Assembly: GCF_022201045.2 (NCBI RefSeq) | Contig: NC_068557.1 | Span: forward strand, 744,001 to 808,000 | Direction of reading: 5' to 3' | Length of the DNA: 64,000 bases | From: Citrus sinensis | Taxonomy: Eukaryota; Streptophyta; Magnoliopsida; Sapindales; Rutaceae | Part shown: positions 24,383-35,125 of the stretch, piece by piece | Numbering within the stretch: position 1 is the stretch's first letter | How the letters are laid out: each line of letters starts with the position of its first letter | Notes under the pieces: generated by a model | What the model saw: only the letters and a program-made list of their open reading frames with translations | What the model was told of the DNA's origin: nothing | Database searches by the model: none | Translations under genes and position numbers: made by a program

Positions 24383-24478
24383 AGAGTTCCAAAGATTACT
24401 GTGCACTCAAAACTCCGCTACAGTAAACAGTGCAGAGTTCCAAAGATTACTGTGCACTCAAAACTCCGCTACAGTGAA
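24383..24478 (+). repeat. Tandem ~47-bp duplication upstream of the viral promoter
   Basis: Two almost identical units contain CAGAGTTCCAAAGATTACTG and CAAAACTCCGCTACAGT, directly upstream of the TATA-like box. The position suggests a duplicated enhancer-type element, but activity is inferred only from position. Confidence 0.75.
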
Positions 24479-24495
24479 CAGTTTAAAAATTTTTG

Positions 24496-24507
24496 TATTT
24501 AAACCGA
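24496..24507 (+). promoter_or_regulatory. Putative pararetroviral TATA box
   Basis: TATTTAAACC follows the tandem duplication. About 30 bp on, a likely start region leads into a strongly pyrimidine-rich leader (24550-24610). This matches the layout of the main transcript promoter in caulimovirids, between the last ORF and the primer site. Confidence 0.55.
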
Positions 24508-24708
24508 GAGGAAGACTTAGACTCCTCAGGTTTTTCATTTCTAAAGATTAGAACTTCTCTCTCTTCTTCTCTCCCCTCTCTCTAGAATTCTCTCTCTTCT
24601 CTCTCTCAGGATTAAAGAAAATCTTCTGTATTCAAGGAATTTTTCCTAAGTTCCTTGTTTTCAGACTATTTTCTGATTTTCCATTTTAAAAGCTGTCAGA
24701 TCAAAAGA

Positions 24709-24714
24709 AATAAA
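24709..24714 (+). terminator. Putative pararetroviral polyadenylation signal
   Basis: AATAAA lies about 180 bp after the presumed start of the viral transcript, in AT-rich sequence. Caulimovirid pregenomic RNA passes this signal once and ends at the second pass, giving terminal redundancy. The assignment rests on spacing and the hexamer only. Confidence 0.45.
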
Positions 24715-25359
24715 TGTAAAGCATTTAAATTTAAAGCAATTTTAATTCCATGTACATTTAAATTTCCGTACTTTAAATTTCTGCAATTTACTTTTCTGCA
24801 ATTTAATTTTATGTACATTTAAATTTCAGCAATTTATTCATTTTTAAAGCATGCTCTGCAGACTGATCTCTATCAGATCTGCCATATAAATTGTACATTC
24901 CTCTTAGGCAAAGAGACCAGATCTCGATCCTCAGTTGTAAATCTTCTCTTCTCCCTCCATTCTTTCAGAGCACCATTTCTGGGAACCAGATCTGGTACTG
25001 TGTATGCACCCAAGCCTTTAGATGTATGATTGTTGCTAGGCTTGCTAAAGAATCTAATAAATATATGGTAAAGTGATTATAAAAATTGACTAACCGCGTT
25101 TAAAGAATTTAATTATTATTTGGTAAAACAAAATTGATTTGGTATATCTGCTGGAATACTCGAGGATGCGGACTACTGGTCCAAAGTGCTATTAAAGATC
25201 TGCTCTAAAAATAACTGAGCAGGAGCGATTCCTCAGATAACAACGCTAAGTACCATATCAAGTTTAAAACTTGCCAACCGCGATCCAATTTGTTTTATAC
25301 AAAGCAATCAATAAAGAATTATTTCGAAAACACATCTATCCTTCGATCCTATTTCCTTC

Positions 25360-25372
25360 TGGTATCAGAGCC
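25360..25372 (+). promoter_or_regulatory. tRNA-Met primer-binding site, right copy
   Basis: A second TGGTATCAGAGCC lies 8400 bp after the left one, inside an identical 21-bp block, and marks the right edge of the integrated viral genome. Confidence 0.9.
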
Positions 25373-26934
25373 TTTTATAAAACAGTCATTATTTATAATA
25401 ACTATGTATGTTTTCATTATTTTTTAAATAAATTATAAAAACAAGAGAAACAAAATAACCGTCACTAAATATACTATTTATTTATAGTAACTATGTATTT
25501 ATATAAAATAACAGTCATTAAATATACTTTTTCATTAATTTTTTATAACGATTCTTTTAAAAAAAAGGGTCATTAAATCCACCATTTTAATGATAATTTA
25601 TTGTAAAAACCGTCATTAAATATTAAAATAATATTTAATGACGGTTTTCAAAAAGAACCGTCATCTTTGTTGTTGAACACTACATTTAATGACGGTTCTT
25701 TTCAAATAACCATCATCATTGTTGTTGATTATTAAAAAAATAAATATGACAATTTCAAAACCACTTGAAGCTCCTATTTTAATTCAAATTTCCTGTTAAA
25801 TTCATTACAATTTTTTTCCACAAATGTTTCATATACAAAAATATAGCTCTACAAAAATCTCTAATAGTCATTGAACTTCAACAAAATTTCAATTAGCTTT
25901 AACATCAAAATTCGCACAACTCTTTAATACCTACTAATTAATCTACTCACAACCAACAAAATTGGCATGTGTGCGTACATCTAATTTCTCATCAAGCCTT
26001 CAATTGCAAATGAATCTCACCACCGTTAGCAATCTACATCATTCTTACAAAGAATAAATAAAAATTAAGATAAATTCATAGATTATAAGTCATAATAATA
26101 AAATCATTTTTAGTGACTTAAGTTGTAAACAAAACTTTAAAGTACCAAATCATTCTTAATTAATAGACTTACATCAAATTTATCAACCATGTGTTTATGT
26201 AGTAACAAGTTGCTATGTTATCCATGTAGGTCACTCGCATTTAACTTTATCAATCTCTCCTTGAGTGTAAATTTCAGTTCTGTAAAAATAAAAAATAAGA
26301 AGTATATTACTCTAGTTCCAGACTACAAAAATAAGTATTTGATAATAAACGACAATACATTTTCCAAAATAGAGACAATCACAAAGCTTTTAAGCTTCTA
26401 AATCACAAATTATAGGTAGAGCAATTCAGAATTAAAATATACTATAGCAATGATGACTTACATCTGCTATTTGCATAGACTATCACTCAAATCTAGTGAT
26501 TCAATATTCTCAATTGATGAAAATATGCAACATGTTTAAAATAAATCTTGTATGCTAACACAATAATAAATATTGAGCAAAGAATTTGTATTGATGAAAA
26601 CATGTTTAAAATAAATCTTGCATGCTAACACAATAATAAATATTGAGTAAAGAATTTGTACCTTTGCCCCTGGTCAATTTGATAATGATCTCGAAAATTT
26701 TGATGGCCATGAGAAAATCAACTAACGACCAACGCTTTATTATTGATGTTGTCGGAGGATTACCAAATTGAGAAGGAAGTGCGAAAGTCTTGAATGGCGT
26801 TGAGAACTTAAAAAACCTGAAAGGGAACATTTAAAATAGAAAGAAAATATAATTATCAATACTCAAAGATAGTCCACGCTTTGTGGCTTAAACACTTGAG
26901 TGGAAAACCCAGTAAAAAAGAAAAACAAAACAGT
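25373..26934. other. CACTA-type subterminal repeats, then AT-rich DNA without a gene
   Basis: 25450-25740 holds repeated AACCGTCATTAAA and TTAATGACGGTT motifs in both orientations. 26515-26660 contains a ~60-bp near-perfect tandem duplication (AACATGTTTAAAATAAATCT unit, about 26530 and 26600). No coding frame is recognised. Confidence 0.6.
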
Positions 26935-27425
26935 GTAATTTCACTGGTATTTTTGCTGCTGTCATGCAGTAAAAACATAGTAGTCTTACTGCAAAGTTTT
27001 TGCAGCTGTTTTGACTGTATAACAGTGGCAAAAACAGCAAAAGAAACTATAATTTGGCTGCTGTTTTACTGTTGTCATGTGGTAAAATAGAGCAGTCTTG
27101 CTGCAAAGATTTTGCAGCTGTTTTGACTGTATAACAACAGCAAAAACAACAAAAAAAACTATGATTTGGCTGCTGTTTTTACTGGTGTCATGCGGTAAAA
27201 CAGAGCAGTCTTGCTGCAAAGTTTTTGCTGCTGTTTTGACTGTACAACAGCAGGAAAAACAGAAAAAAAAAAAAAAAAAACTGTAATTTGGCTGCAGCAA
27301 AAACAACAGAAAAACTATAATTTGGCTGCTGTTTATACTGTTATCATGCAGCGGAAATACAGCAGTCTCACTGCAAAAATTTTGCTGCTGTTCTTACTGT
27401 ATAACAATAGCAATACATCACCTTA
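26935..27425. repeat. Tandem repeat of ~115-120 bp units, about four copies
   Basis: Each unit has TTTGGCTGCTGTTTTACTG, a TGTCATG core, CAGTCTTGCTGCAAAG and GCTGTTTTGACTGTA, then an A-rich end with CAGCAAAAAC. Units start near 26938, 27053, 27166 and 27288. Several open frames on both strands arise only from this repeat. Confidence 0.85.
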
Positions 27426-28560
27426 AATAAGAGAAAAAAATTCTTTCAGCTGCTTCACATTCAATTTAATTTAACTTAAATCCTTCATATTGTAGAGAGT
27501 GAGAGATTGATTCTATAGAATAAAGAGAAATTAAGATAATTCATAAATTATAAGCCAGTATCTTCACCATGACTGGCAACTTCCGCAAGCAATTCATTTG
27601 CAAACAACACCATTATAAAAGAATGAATATATGTCTGATATGAAATGGGCAAAACCTAGGTTATGAGCAGCACAGAAGTGCAAAAAGAAAAAGGGAATGT
27701 CTTTCTCTGTGAATACATGTAGATAGATGTTTGCAGATGCATGCAAGGGGAAGAAGAATGTCTTTCTACATTCTCAAGGCTCCAATTGAAGCACTAACAG
27801 GTACATTTATGCAAAAATATAAGAAGAAAAATAATGTATGATACCTGTAGTCCTGGAGGAGTAAGCAAATGTATTTTGATACGTGTACATTTCCTGAAAG
27901 AAGATTGAACTATAAATAGACTGCCAATGGATCAAAATGCACTTTCAACACAAAATCCAATTAAATTTGAAGATGGCGCAAAACAATTAGTTGAAAATTG
28001 TACTCGTGACACCAGAATGAATCGCATAACAATTCTTTCACAGAGCTTTCAGCAACTATATAGCTCAAAAATCAGATTTAGCACAGTCAACGCCAAAGCA
28101 AAGCAGTATACACTAAATGGGAACAAATTTTTTTCTCAATTACATTAGTATAAGTCCAATGCAGGGGAAAAAATGCACTTTCAAAATGAATTACAACTTA
28201 ATAACAACAACAACAACAATCAACGAAAAAGTAATCAAGAATCATAAACAAACAATTTATAAACCAAATGAGATGAAAATTTCTTTATTAAAATAATAGA
28301 AGGTCAGTTGACAGGAAATAAAGAGAACAAACAATAATTGGATGAATCAAAACCCCAGAGCAAGAAAATACAATAAGAAGGAAGCATCTGAAACAAGAAA
28401 ATGAAATAAACAGCTCACTGTCTCCCGCAGCCCGCGCGATGGCTACGGTTGAACGAGGCTACAATGACAACTGCTGTCGATGAGGTGCCTGAATCACGAT
28501 CATTGCCGCGAACTAGCTACGACTCTGAATCACGACCACGATCGGCACTACGAGCTAATC
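27426..28560. other. No gene recognised
   Basis: AT-rich sequence. A short frame at 27927-28148 has no recognisable domain. The stretch 28420-28560 is richer in GC and might be a gene fragment, but I cannot identify it. Confidence 0.45.
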
Positions 28561-28670
28561 AAAAAAATTGAATCGATTGGCAGCGGTGGATGGTGCGTGA
28601 GTGATGGGCTGACGATAGTGAAATTGACAGAGTGAGACGATGAGACTGGAGAGGGAGATGGTGAGACCGT

Positions 28671-28743
28671 GAGAGAGAGAGAGAGAGAGACCAACGATGG
28701 AGAGAGTGGAAGTGAGCATGAAAGAGAGAGAGAGAGAGAGAGA
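28671..28743. repeat. GA microsatellite block
   Basis: Two (GA)n runs (about 28671-28690 and 28724-28743) in a purine-rich stretch. The Ser/Leu-rich open frames on the opposite strand are products of this repeat. Confidence 0.9.
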
Positions 28744-29017
28744 CAGGAGATGGAGAGAATGAGAGTAGGAAATGGCAAAATGTCGGGTCGGGTAGGGCTT
28801 GCCTACCCGACCCGATCAAAAGAAATTTGAAATCCGACTTTAAAAAAGTCCGAATACTATTTAGTCGACCCGACCCGAATCGGGCCAACAATTCAATTTC
28901 CATTTATCACCACCATTTCAACCAATTCGGCAATTACTCAACCATTTCAAACACAATTCAATTCCACTTTTCGCAACTATTTCAACCAATTCCACAACTA
29001 TTTTAACCTCACACAAA

Positions 29018-29320
29018 TCAATTCCAAAATCCAATATGAAAAACACACAATGTAATTAAATAAAAAACACACAATGTAATTCCATAACCATTTTATCCAT
29101 ACACAATTCAATTCAACAACCCAACATAAAAAATAAAAAATAAAAAACTCATGTCTTATATAAATAAAAACACAATGCAATTAAATTAAAAACACACAAT
29201 GTAATTCCACAACCATTTTAATCATACACAATTCAATTCAACAACTCAACATAAAAAATAAAAAAACTCATGTCTTACACAAATAAAAACACAATGCAAT
29301 TAAATTAAAAACACACAATG
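29018..29320. repeat. Tandem repeat of ~120 bp, about two and a half copies
   Basis: Units carrying ACACACAATGTAATTCC, ATACACAATTCAATTCAAC and AACTCATGTCTTA recur with a period near 120 bp. No gene is present. Confidence 0.8.
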
Positions 29321-30615
29321 TGTGATGTTGTGAGGATGTATTGTGTGCGTGTGTTAACTTGTGTTAGTTTTTTTTTTATTTAAATAGGGTCTGGTCGGGT
29401 CAGCATTAAGCCCAACCCTGATCCTCAATTTGTTAGGGCCTTAAAATTTTGGCTATAACCGAACTCTAAACTTGAAAATTCGAGTCAAAATCTTAAAAAT
29501 TAGGGTCGGATCAATCGGGCCAAAAATAAGATCGGGCTAAATTACCAAACCTAAATGAGAGTGAGCATGTGAGAGAGAGGGGGGCCATGGCTGCTGCTGT
29601 GCTTGTAGAATTAGAAATGAGGTCATGATTTTTTTGTATTATATTTTAGCCGATTAGGATTTTTTTTTTATAAATATTTTACACGGTTACATCTAAAACC
29701 GTCAATGTTATTTTTTACTTAAATGATAGTTGTTACTTGAATAAGACATATGATGACGGTTTTTATATATAACTGTCATTAAAAGTAAAGTTATATTTTA
29801 TTTTGATATTTAATGATTGTTATATAATAAAATGATTATTAAAAAATTATGCTTTTAACGATCTTTTTTATACAAAAACATCATTAAAAGTAATTAAAAA
29901 TAAAATTATATTTTAACTTGACATTTAGTAACTGTTATATAATATAACCGACATTGTAAATATTATACATTAATAATCATTTTTATACACAATTGTCATT
30001 AAAAGTAAGACTATATTTTACTTGACATTTAATAAATGTTATATAATACAATCGTCATTGTAAATATTAGATATTATGACGGCTCATCTAATAACGATCA
30101 TCACATATTACCTTATTGTTAAATTTTTATTCACACGAAAACATATATTAATTTCTTATCTCTAGTACTCCATTTTTTAATTTTAATTGTAATTTATATG
30201 ATTAATTTAATTTATAATGAATATGAATAAAATTGTATTTGAAAATAAAGGTAATAATATAAAATTATGCTTCTAGGGAAGTTATAGGTTATTATAAAAA
30301 CAATAAGGGGTAAGTAGTGTATATTTATTTCTATTAGGAGAAAACTGACAATCTTCTTAAAATAAATGATTCTTATATACCAAATTTTTTTTTATCTCCT
30401 TTTATGTTTTTTATACAAAGAATGATTAAAACTCCCATCTCATTTGTTAAAATTAATCATTTCTCTCTCATATTTCAAAACTCATCAAAATACCAATTAT
30501 ATTAAAAAAATTATTTTACAATTTTACCCCTACGTCTATCAGAGGCTCAATGTGATCATATCTATAAGACTCAAAGATATTTTATTACACACCTCGTCTT
30601 ATACATCTATTTTTT

Positions 30616-32870
30616 TCGTAATTAATTGAGAGATATGTATGACACGAATCTAATGAGTTAATGTGATGATGTCATGATGATGTTATACCTGAGAGCACTA
30701 AAGATTTTTATGAATGAGGATAAAACAAGAAGCCCATCAGACTCATTACTGTTGATAGCGACGTGTGTTACTTTTTGGCCCATACATCTCCGTCTCATGC
30801 ATGAACTCTGGCTGTGTGCGTTGTCCTGAAATGCCTTTACTGAGACAATGAGAATATATATGAGAAGGAGGGAAACAATATTGAATTTTCTTAGCAAATA
30901 TTTGATACTGACTGCATTTCCTAATGCGACAACTGACTAGAACATTCACTGCATGTGAATGTTTTAGAAATAAAATTGTGCTATTTTTGTAGAGATGATG
31001 AGAAATCTCAACATTCAAAAGAATAAATAGGAGACTTATTCAATCTCGGCGGCGTCTCACCATTTAATTTTATGATGCAATACAATGAAGTACGTAATTA
31101 AGATTTTTTTTCACCGTTTTTTTATATACTAATTTATTATAATTAGAGGACTACTGATATTTTACAACCAAAAATTAATTGAAATTTTCATTGATAATTT
31201 TATTATATCATAGCTCAAAGATCGACTCTCATTTAATACCAGAGGAAGATCTATTCTATCTCTCATTACTTAACACTGAAAGGAGATCTACTTTACCCTT
31301 AATGTGGAGAGCTAAATAAATTCCTATCAGAACTCATAAGGGGAGTCAATCCCAACTATTTTTAAGACTCGAACTCATGCGCCAACATTATTGAACGCAT
31401 GAGTTGTAGCCCATTGGCCTGGACTTACCACTGCTGATAAGTGATGTGTTTTACATTTAGGCCGAATTTCTATGCGCATGTTTTCATTAACCTTCGTCAA
31501 TTTCATCGGCTCATGCTTGACAAGTTGTACTGAAATACTTTCGCTGACAATGAGTAGAGAAAATGGAAGATTATTGAATTTTCTTACCAAATATTTGCTG
31601 CATGTTGCCTTTCCTACGGACAAGTAATGGTGACAACTGACTAGAAAATCCTACATTCATTGTTATAGAAAGACAATTAATTCTATTCTCATAAAAATGA
31701 TGATGAAATTCCATTTTGAAAAGAGTAAATAGGAGACTTATTCAATCTTGGTGACTTTAATTGGTTTCATTTTCACCCATCAAGCAATGTAATAGATTCT
31801 AAAAGAGGAAATGCTAGCCAGTTATGATGTCTAATTTGACATCATGAGAATTTAGTCCTTCAGTAGTTAATGACTGAGAATAAAAGTTTGAGGCAACCCT
31901 CAATATATAAACTAGCTTTTGAGTATATATAAGCTAGCAAGTGGATTCAGCTAAATTAAAGGGAACATAAGAAAAAAAAATAAACGTGAGATTTTGACAC
32001 AGAGTCCGACTTGAGGGCTTCTAAATAAGAGCCCTTGCTGTTTCCTGGAAATGTAGGAAAGGGGGATATTTCGCCACCCAACAGTGCTTTACACAAGTCA
32101 GTAGTAGGCAATTCGCACTTGTACGATCAAATATTACTATATTAGGCAATTTGTACTTGACTTGTATGATGAATACGACAGGCAATTAATTTGCACTTGA
32201 CTTCTATCATGATTTTGCTGGAAATAATTAGTTCGAATTTGTAGAGATGTCAATCTATTTGTCGGTAAAAATATCATATTTTTCTTGTAAGTTGTTTTAC
32301 TTTTTTTAATGTTTCATTCAACACAATAAATAATATATGGTATTAAAAGGTTATGGTGGATCAAAGTGGTAAATATAGCTTCTAAGAGTGACAAAAGTGT
32401 CCTTCACATATTCACAGCCTACACGATGGTGATATTCGTCGTAGTTTTGCCAAATTCCATCATTAGGATATTTAAGTTTCATTTTCAAATTACTTTTAGA
32501 AATATTAGATATTTCATCATTTTGTTAAAAAAACTCGAATGCCATCTCATGAAGATGCGATTACAACATATGGTACAAGGAATTAATAATCAATCAGCTC
32601 CTACCTGTACGTATCATCGATCAAGGAATTTAAGCAGCACCATTCCACATGTATTTAAGTACTTAAGATTATTAAAAGACTATATATACAGTCCTTTTAT
32701 CTCATAGGTTGGCCCCATTTTTTTCTTATACAGACATGCTCTTAAGGTGCATGATTTAATAAAGTAAGTATTTAATATACTATTAAAACGTGTGGTTTAA
32801 TAAAGTTACTATTTAATTAACTATAAAGTCATATGACTTTATAATGTTTACACGTGAAAAAAAGGGGAGC
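30616..32870. repeat. Direct-duplication copy 2 of the P450-OMT intergenic region
   Basis: Matches 9610-9740 and 11260-13170 in the same orientation and leads into the promoter of the intact OMT. It lacks the hAT element and the SINE found in copy 1, but has its own insertion at about 31100-31497. No gene is present. Confidence 0.8.
31100..31497 (-). mobile_element. SINE-like insertion, minus strand, ~395 bp
   Basis: Copy 1 of this intergenic block reads straight from ACGTAATT to TCATC (near 11635-11645), while here ~395 bp intervene. The insert starts with a T-run (31105-31112), the expected reversed A-tail. Near 31375-31430 the minus strand has tRNA-like box sequences (GGCCAATGGGCTAC and GAGTTCGAGTC). 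The flanking duplication is imperfect (ACGTAATT and CGTCAATT), so the exact ends are uncertain. Confidence 0.55.
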
Positions 32871-33549
32871 GTTGTGGGTGCCCTCATATTTTTTTATACA
32901 GACACATTTTCAAGCCATGCAATTTAATAGAATTAGATTTTAATACTATTAAGCTGCACGACTTTATAGTGCTTCAAAAATAAATCAATTTAGCTGCACA
33001 ACTTAACAGTGTATTCGTATTGAAAAATAAAAAATAAGAGCACCCACACCTTATATATATGACTCATTTTCTAGTACGGGTGCCTTTATTATTATTTTTT
33101 TTCATACGAACATATTTTTTAACCATAAGATTTGAGAGAGTTATTTTTTAACTCTCTTAAACTGTAAAGTTTTATGTTCATTCAAAAACTAAGTTTCTTA
33201 AATCTCACAGTTTAAAAGCATTTCTGCTAAAAAGAACATGGATCCCGCACCTGAGAATGATTATATATATATTAGTCATGGGACATTTTCACATTTATGA
33301 TTATGTGTTTAAGCCCATGGAGCGATAACCTATTTAATTGGAACATTATTAGCACCGATGCCTTTCAAACATGTAACTTACTCAATTTGAACACGTGATG
33401 ATTTCTGTTTATGGTTGGGGCTGCTCGATCAAAATTTCTTTATTAGCTGAGATAGCCCTCCCACCTTGACCCTTTGAGACATGCTTGGACGTATGTTAAT
33501 AACAGAATATTAATTAATGTTAGCAATTTCCACACGCACACACACACAC

Positions 33550-33561
33550 TATATATAAAGG
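33550..33561 (+). promoter_or_regulatory. Putative TATA box of the intact OMT
   Basis: TATATATAAAGG lies about 95 bp before the ATG and directly follows a (CA)n microsatellite (33532-33548). The same arrangement is kept in inverted form upstream of the OMT stub at 59482. Confidence 0.7.
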
Positions 33562-33649
33562 TTTAGCGTTCCATAAACCAAGCACTGCTCTTCAGCATCC
33601 ATACAGCACCTTGTTTGTTTCTCCATTATATCCTAATTTGACTAAGAAG

Positions 33650-35125
33650 ATGGGTTCACTCCAAGATGATCACCAAGTCATGTTGAAACCAGCAAGGGAT
33701 GAGCAAGACTTCTTGTTGGCCATGGAACTCGCTTCCGGCGCAGTACTTCCAATGACCATTAAATCTGCCACTGAGCTTGGTTTGTTGGAGATAATGGCGA
33801 AAGCTAGCCCAACTCAACTCTCTTCTTCAGAGATTGCCTCTCAGCTGCCCACAAATAACAAAAAAGCCCCAATAATATTGGACAGAATGCTACGCCTCCT
33901 AGCCAGTTACTCTTTTCTCACATGTAATCTTGTCTCGAACAAAGATGGAAGTGTACAAAGATTATATGGCTTGACACCAGTTTCCAAATATTTTGTTCCA
34001 AATAAAGATGGAGTTTCTCTTGCTCCCACTCTGCTCATAATTCAGGACCAAGTAAATATGGATTCTTGGTAATTTGTTTTCTAATTTCCTTGTACTCACA
34101 TTAATTGTATCTGTAGATGTTATAATATAATATATGCACTCAATTAATTAATACTCATATTTGTGCATGATATCTTCCGACAGGTCCTGCGCTAAGGATG
34201 CTTTATTGGAAGGGTCGGTTCCATTTATGAAGGCACATAATGGAATGGATGGATTTGCGGCTGCTGCCAAAGATGAAAGAATAAATAACCTCTTCAATCA
34301 ATCAATGCACAATCACACAACTATAGTCATGAAGGAAATTCTTGAGATCTACAAGGGATTTGAAGGGCTGAACCAATTGGTGGATGTTGCCGGTGGCTTA
34401 GGTGCAAATCTTAAATCAATTGTTTCTAAATATCCACAATTAAGGGGTATTAATTTTGATTTACCTCATGTTCTCAAACATGCACCCTCTTGTCCAGGTA
34501 TATAATTATTCACGTATACGTCACTCGTTGCCAGCTTATTTAATTTTGTAGATCCTTCTCTTACGTAAAATATTTTCAATTAATTATCATTTTAAAAACA
34601 ACGATAATTTCCTTTTTCCCTTGTGTTTTAATTCTCTTGCAGGTGTGGAGCATGTTGGAGGAGATATGTTTGTTGAAGTTCCTAAAGGACAAGCTATTTT
34701 CATGAAGGTTAGTTCTCTACTTAATATTTAATTATTGAAATTGAAAATAAAATATTGATTATGTATGTCAATTCCAAAAATTTTGAAATTTCATGAAATG
34801 TTCATATAAATTAATCTCTCAGTGGATACTTCATGACTGGAGCGATGAAGAATGTTCGAAGATATTAAAGAACTGCTACGAAGCAATACCGGAATCCGGA
34901 AAGGTCATTTTGGTGGAATCAATAGTGCCAGAATTCCCCGAGACTGATATTGTAAGCAAGAATATAGCAAGTCTTGACGTACACCTCTCCAATCTATTTC
35001 CCGGAGCAAAGGAGAGGACATTGGCGGAGTTCAAGGCCTTGGCAACAGGAGTTGGATTTGCAGATATGAAAGTTATATGTCGTGTTTACTGCTATTGGGT
35101 TATTGAATTCTACAAAACGATCTAA
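33650..35125 (+). CDS. Caffeate-type O-methyltransferase (COMT-like), intact, four exons
   Basis: Exons 33650-34068, 34184-34497, 34643-34707 and 34823-35125 have GT-AG borders and join to 366 residues, the usual length for plant COMT-like enzymes. Such cytosolic homodimers move a methyl group from S-adenosylmethionine to phenolic hydroxyls (phenylpropanoids, flavonoids, coumarins, alkaloids). The N-terminal dimerisation domain covers about 20-130. The SAM loop is VDVAGGLG (206-213), where most family members have VDVGGGTG. The catalytic base is His270 in HDWSD. Glu298 and Glu330 (in GAKERT) match the two conserved glutamates. The ATG at 33650 gives the family-like MGSLQDD start; an upstream in-frame TTG is not used. 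Neighbouring P450s suggest a shared pathway, but the substrate is unknown. Confidence 0.93.

Larger units (their letters stand above)
16952..25372 (+). mobile_element. Endogenous pararetrovirus (Caulimoviridae, florendovirus-like), one genome length
   Basis: Gene order on the plus strand is movement protein, coat-protein region with CCHC knuckle, aspartic protease, reverse transcriptase, RNase H, then a separate second ORF of unknown function. Next come a repeated promoter region, a TATA-like box, a pyrimidine-rich leader, a polyadenylation signal and a long leader. This order, with an extra ORF after the polyprotein, fits the genus Florendovirus. A petuvirus-like origin is the main alternative. 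There are no LTRs and no integrase. The Met-tRNA primer site occurs at both ends 8400 bp apart inside a 21-bp direct repeat (16952-16972 and 25352-25372). That equals one circular genome opened at the primer site. It sits in CACTA subterminal repeats. The polyprotein is broken, so this copy is a fossil. Confidence 0.88.
16815..30110. mobile_element. CACTA-type element or its fragments, split by the pararetrovirus; right end not found
   Basis: CACTACTACAAAATTAG at 16815 is a typical CACTA terminus. Behind it, both before 16951 and after 25373, lie many copies of AACCGTCATTAAA and its reverse TTAATGACGGTT, the pattern of CACTA subterminal repeats. The same motif family returns at 29690-30110. 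Between them is low-complexity, tandemly repeated sequence. I could not find a matching TTTTGTAGTAGTG end near 30110, so the right boundary is only where the motif array stops. The element may be truncated or composite. No transposase frame is visible. Confidence 0.6.

Noticed and set aside
16952-25372. LTR retrotransposon (Ty3-type) as the identity of the element
   Set aside because: No LTRs and no integrase; a movement-protein domain and terminal primer sites indicate a pararetrovirus.
26986-27426. Overlapping open frames on both strands (Cys/Phe-rich proteins)
   Set aside because: They arise from a tandem repeat of ~115 bp and have no domain or conservation signal.
28548-28903. Ser/Leu/Pro-rich open frames on the minus strand
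   Set aside because: They are translations of (GA)n/(TC)n microsatellites and a GGGTCGG-type repeat.
26938-29320. CRISPR-like regularly spaced repeats
   Set aside because: The repeats are contiguous tandem units without unique spacers in a eukaryotic genome.
30100-30330. Right terminus of the second CACTA element
   Set aside because: I looked for a TTTTGTAGTAGTG-like end and found none; AAGTAGTG near 30317 lacks the rest of the terminal repeat.
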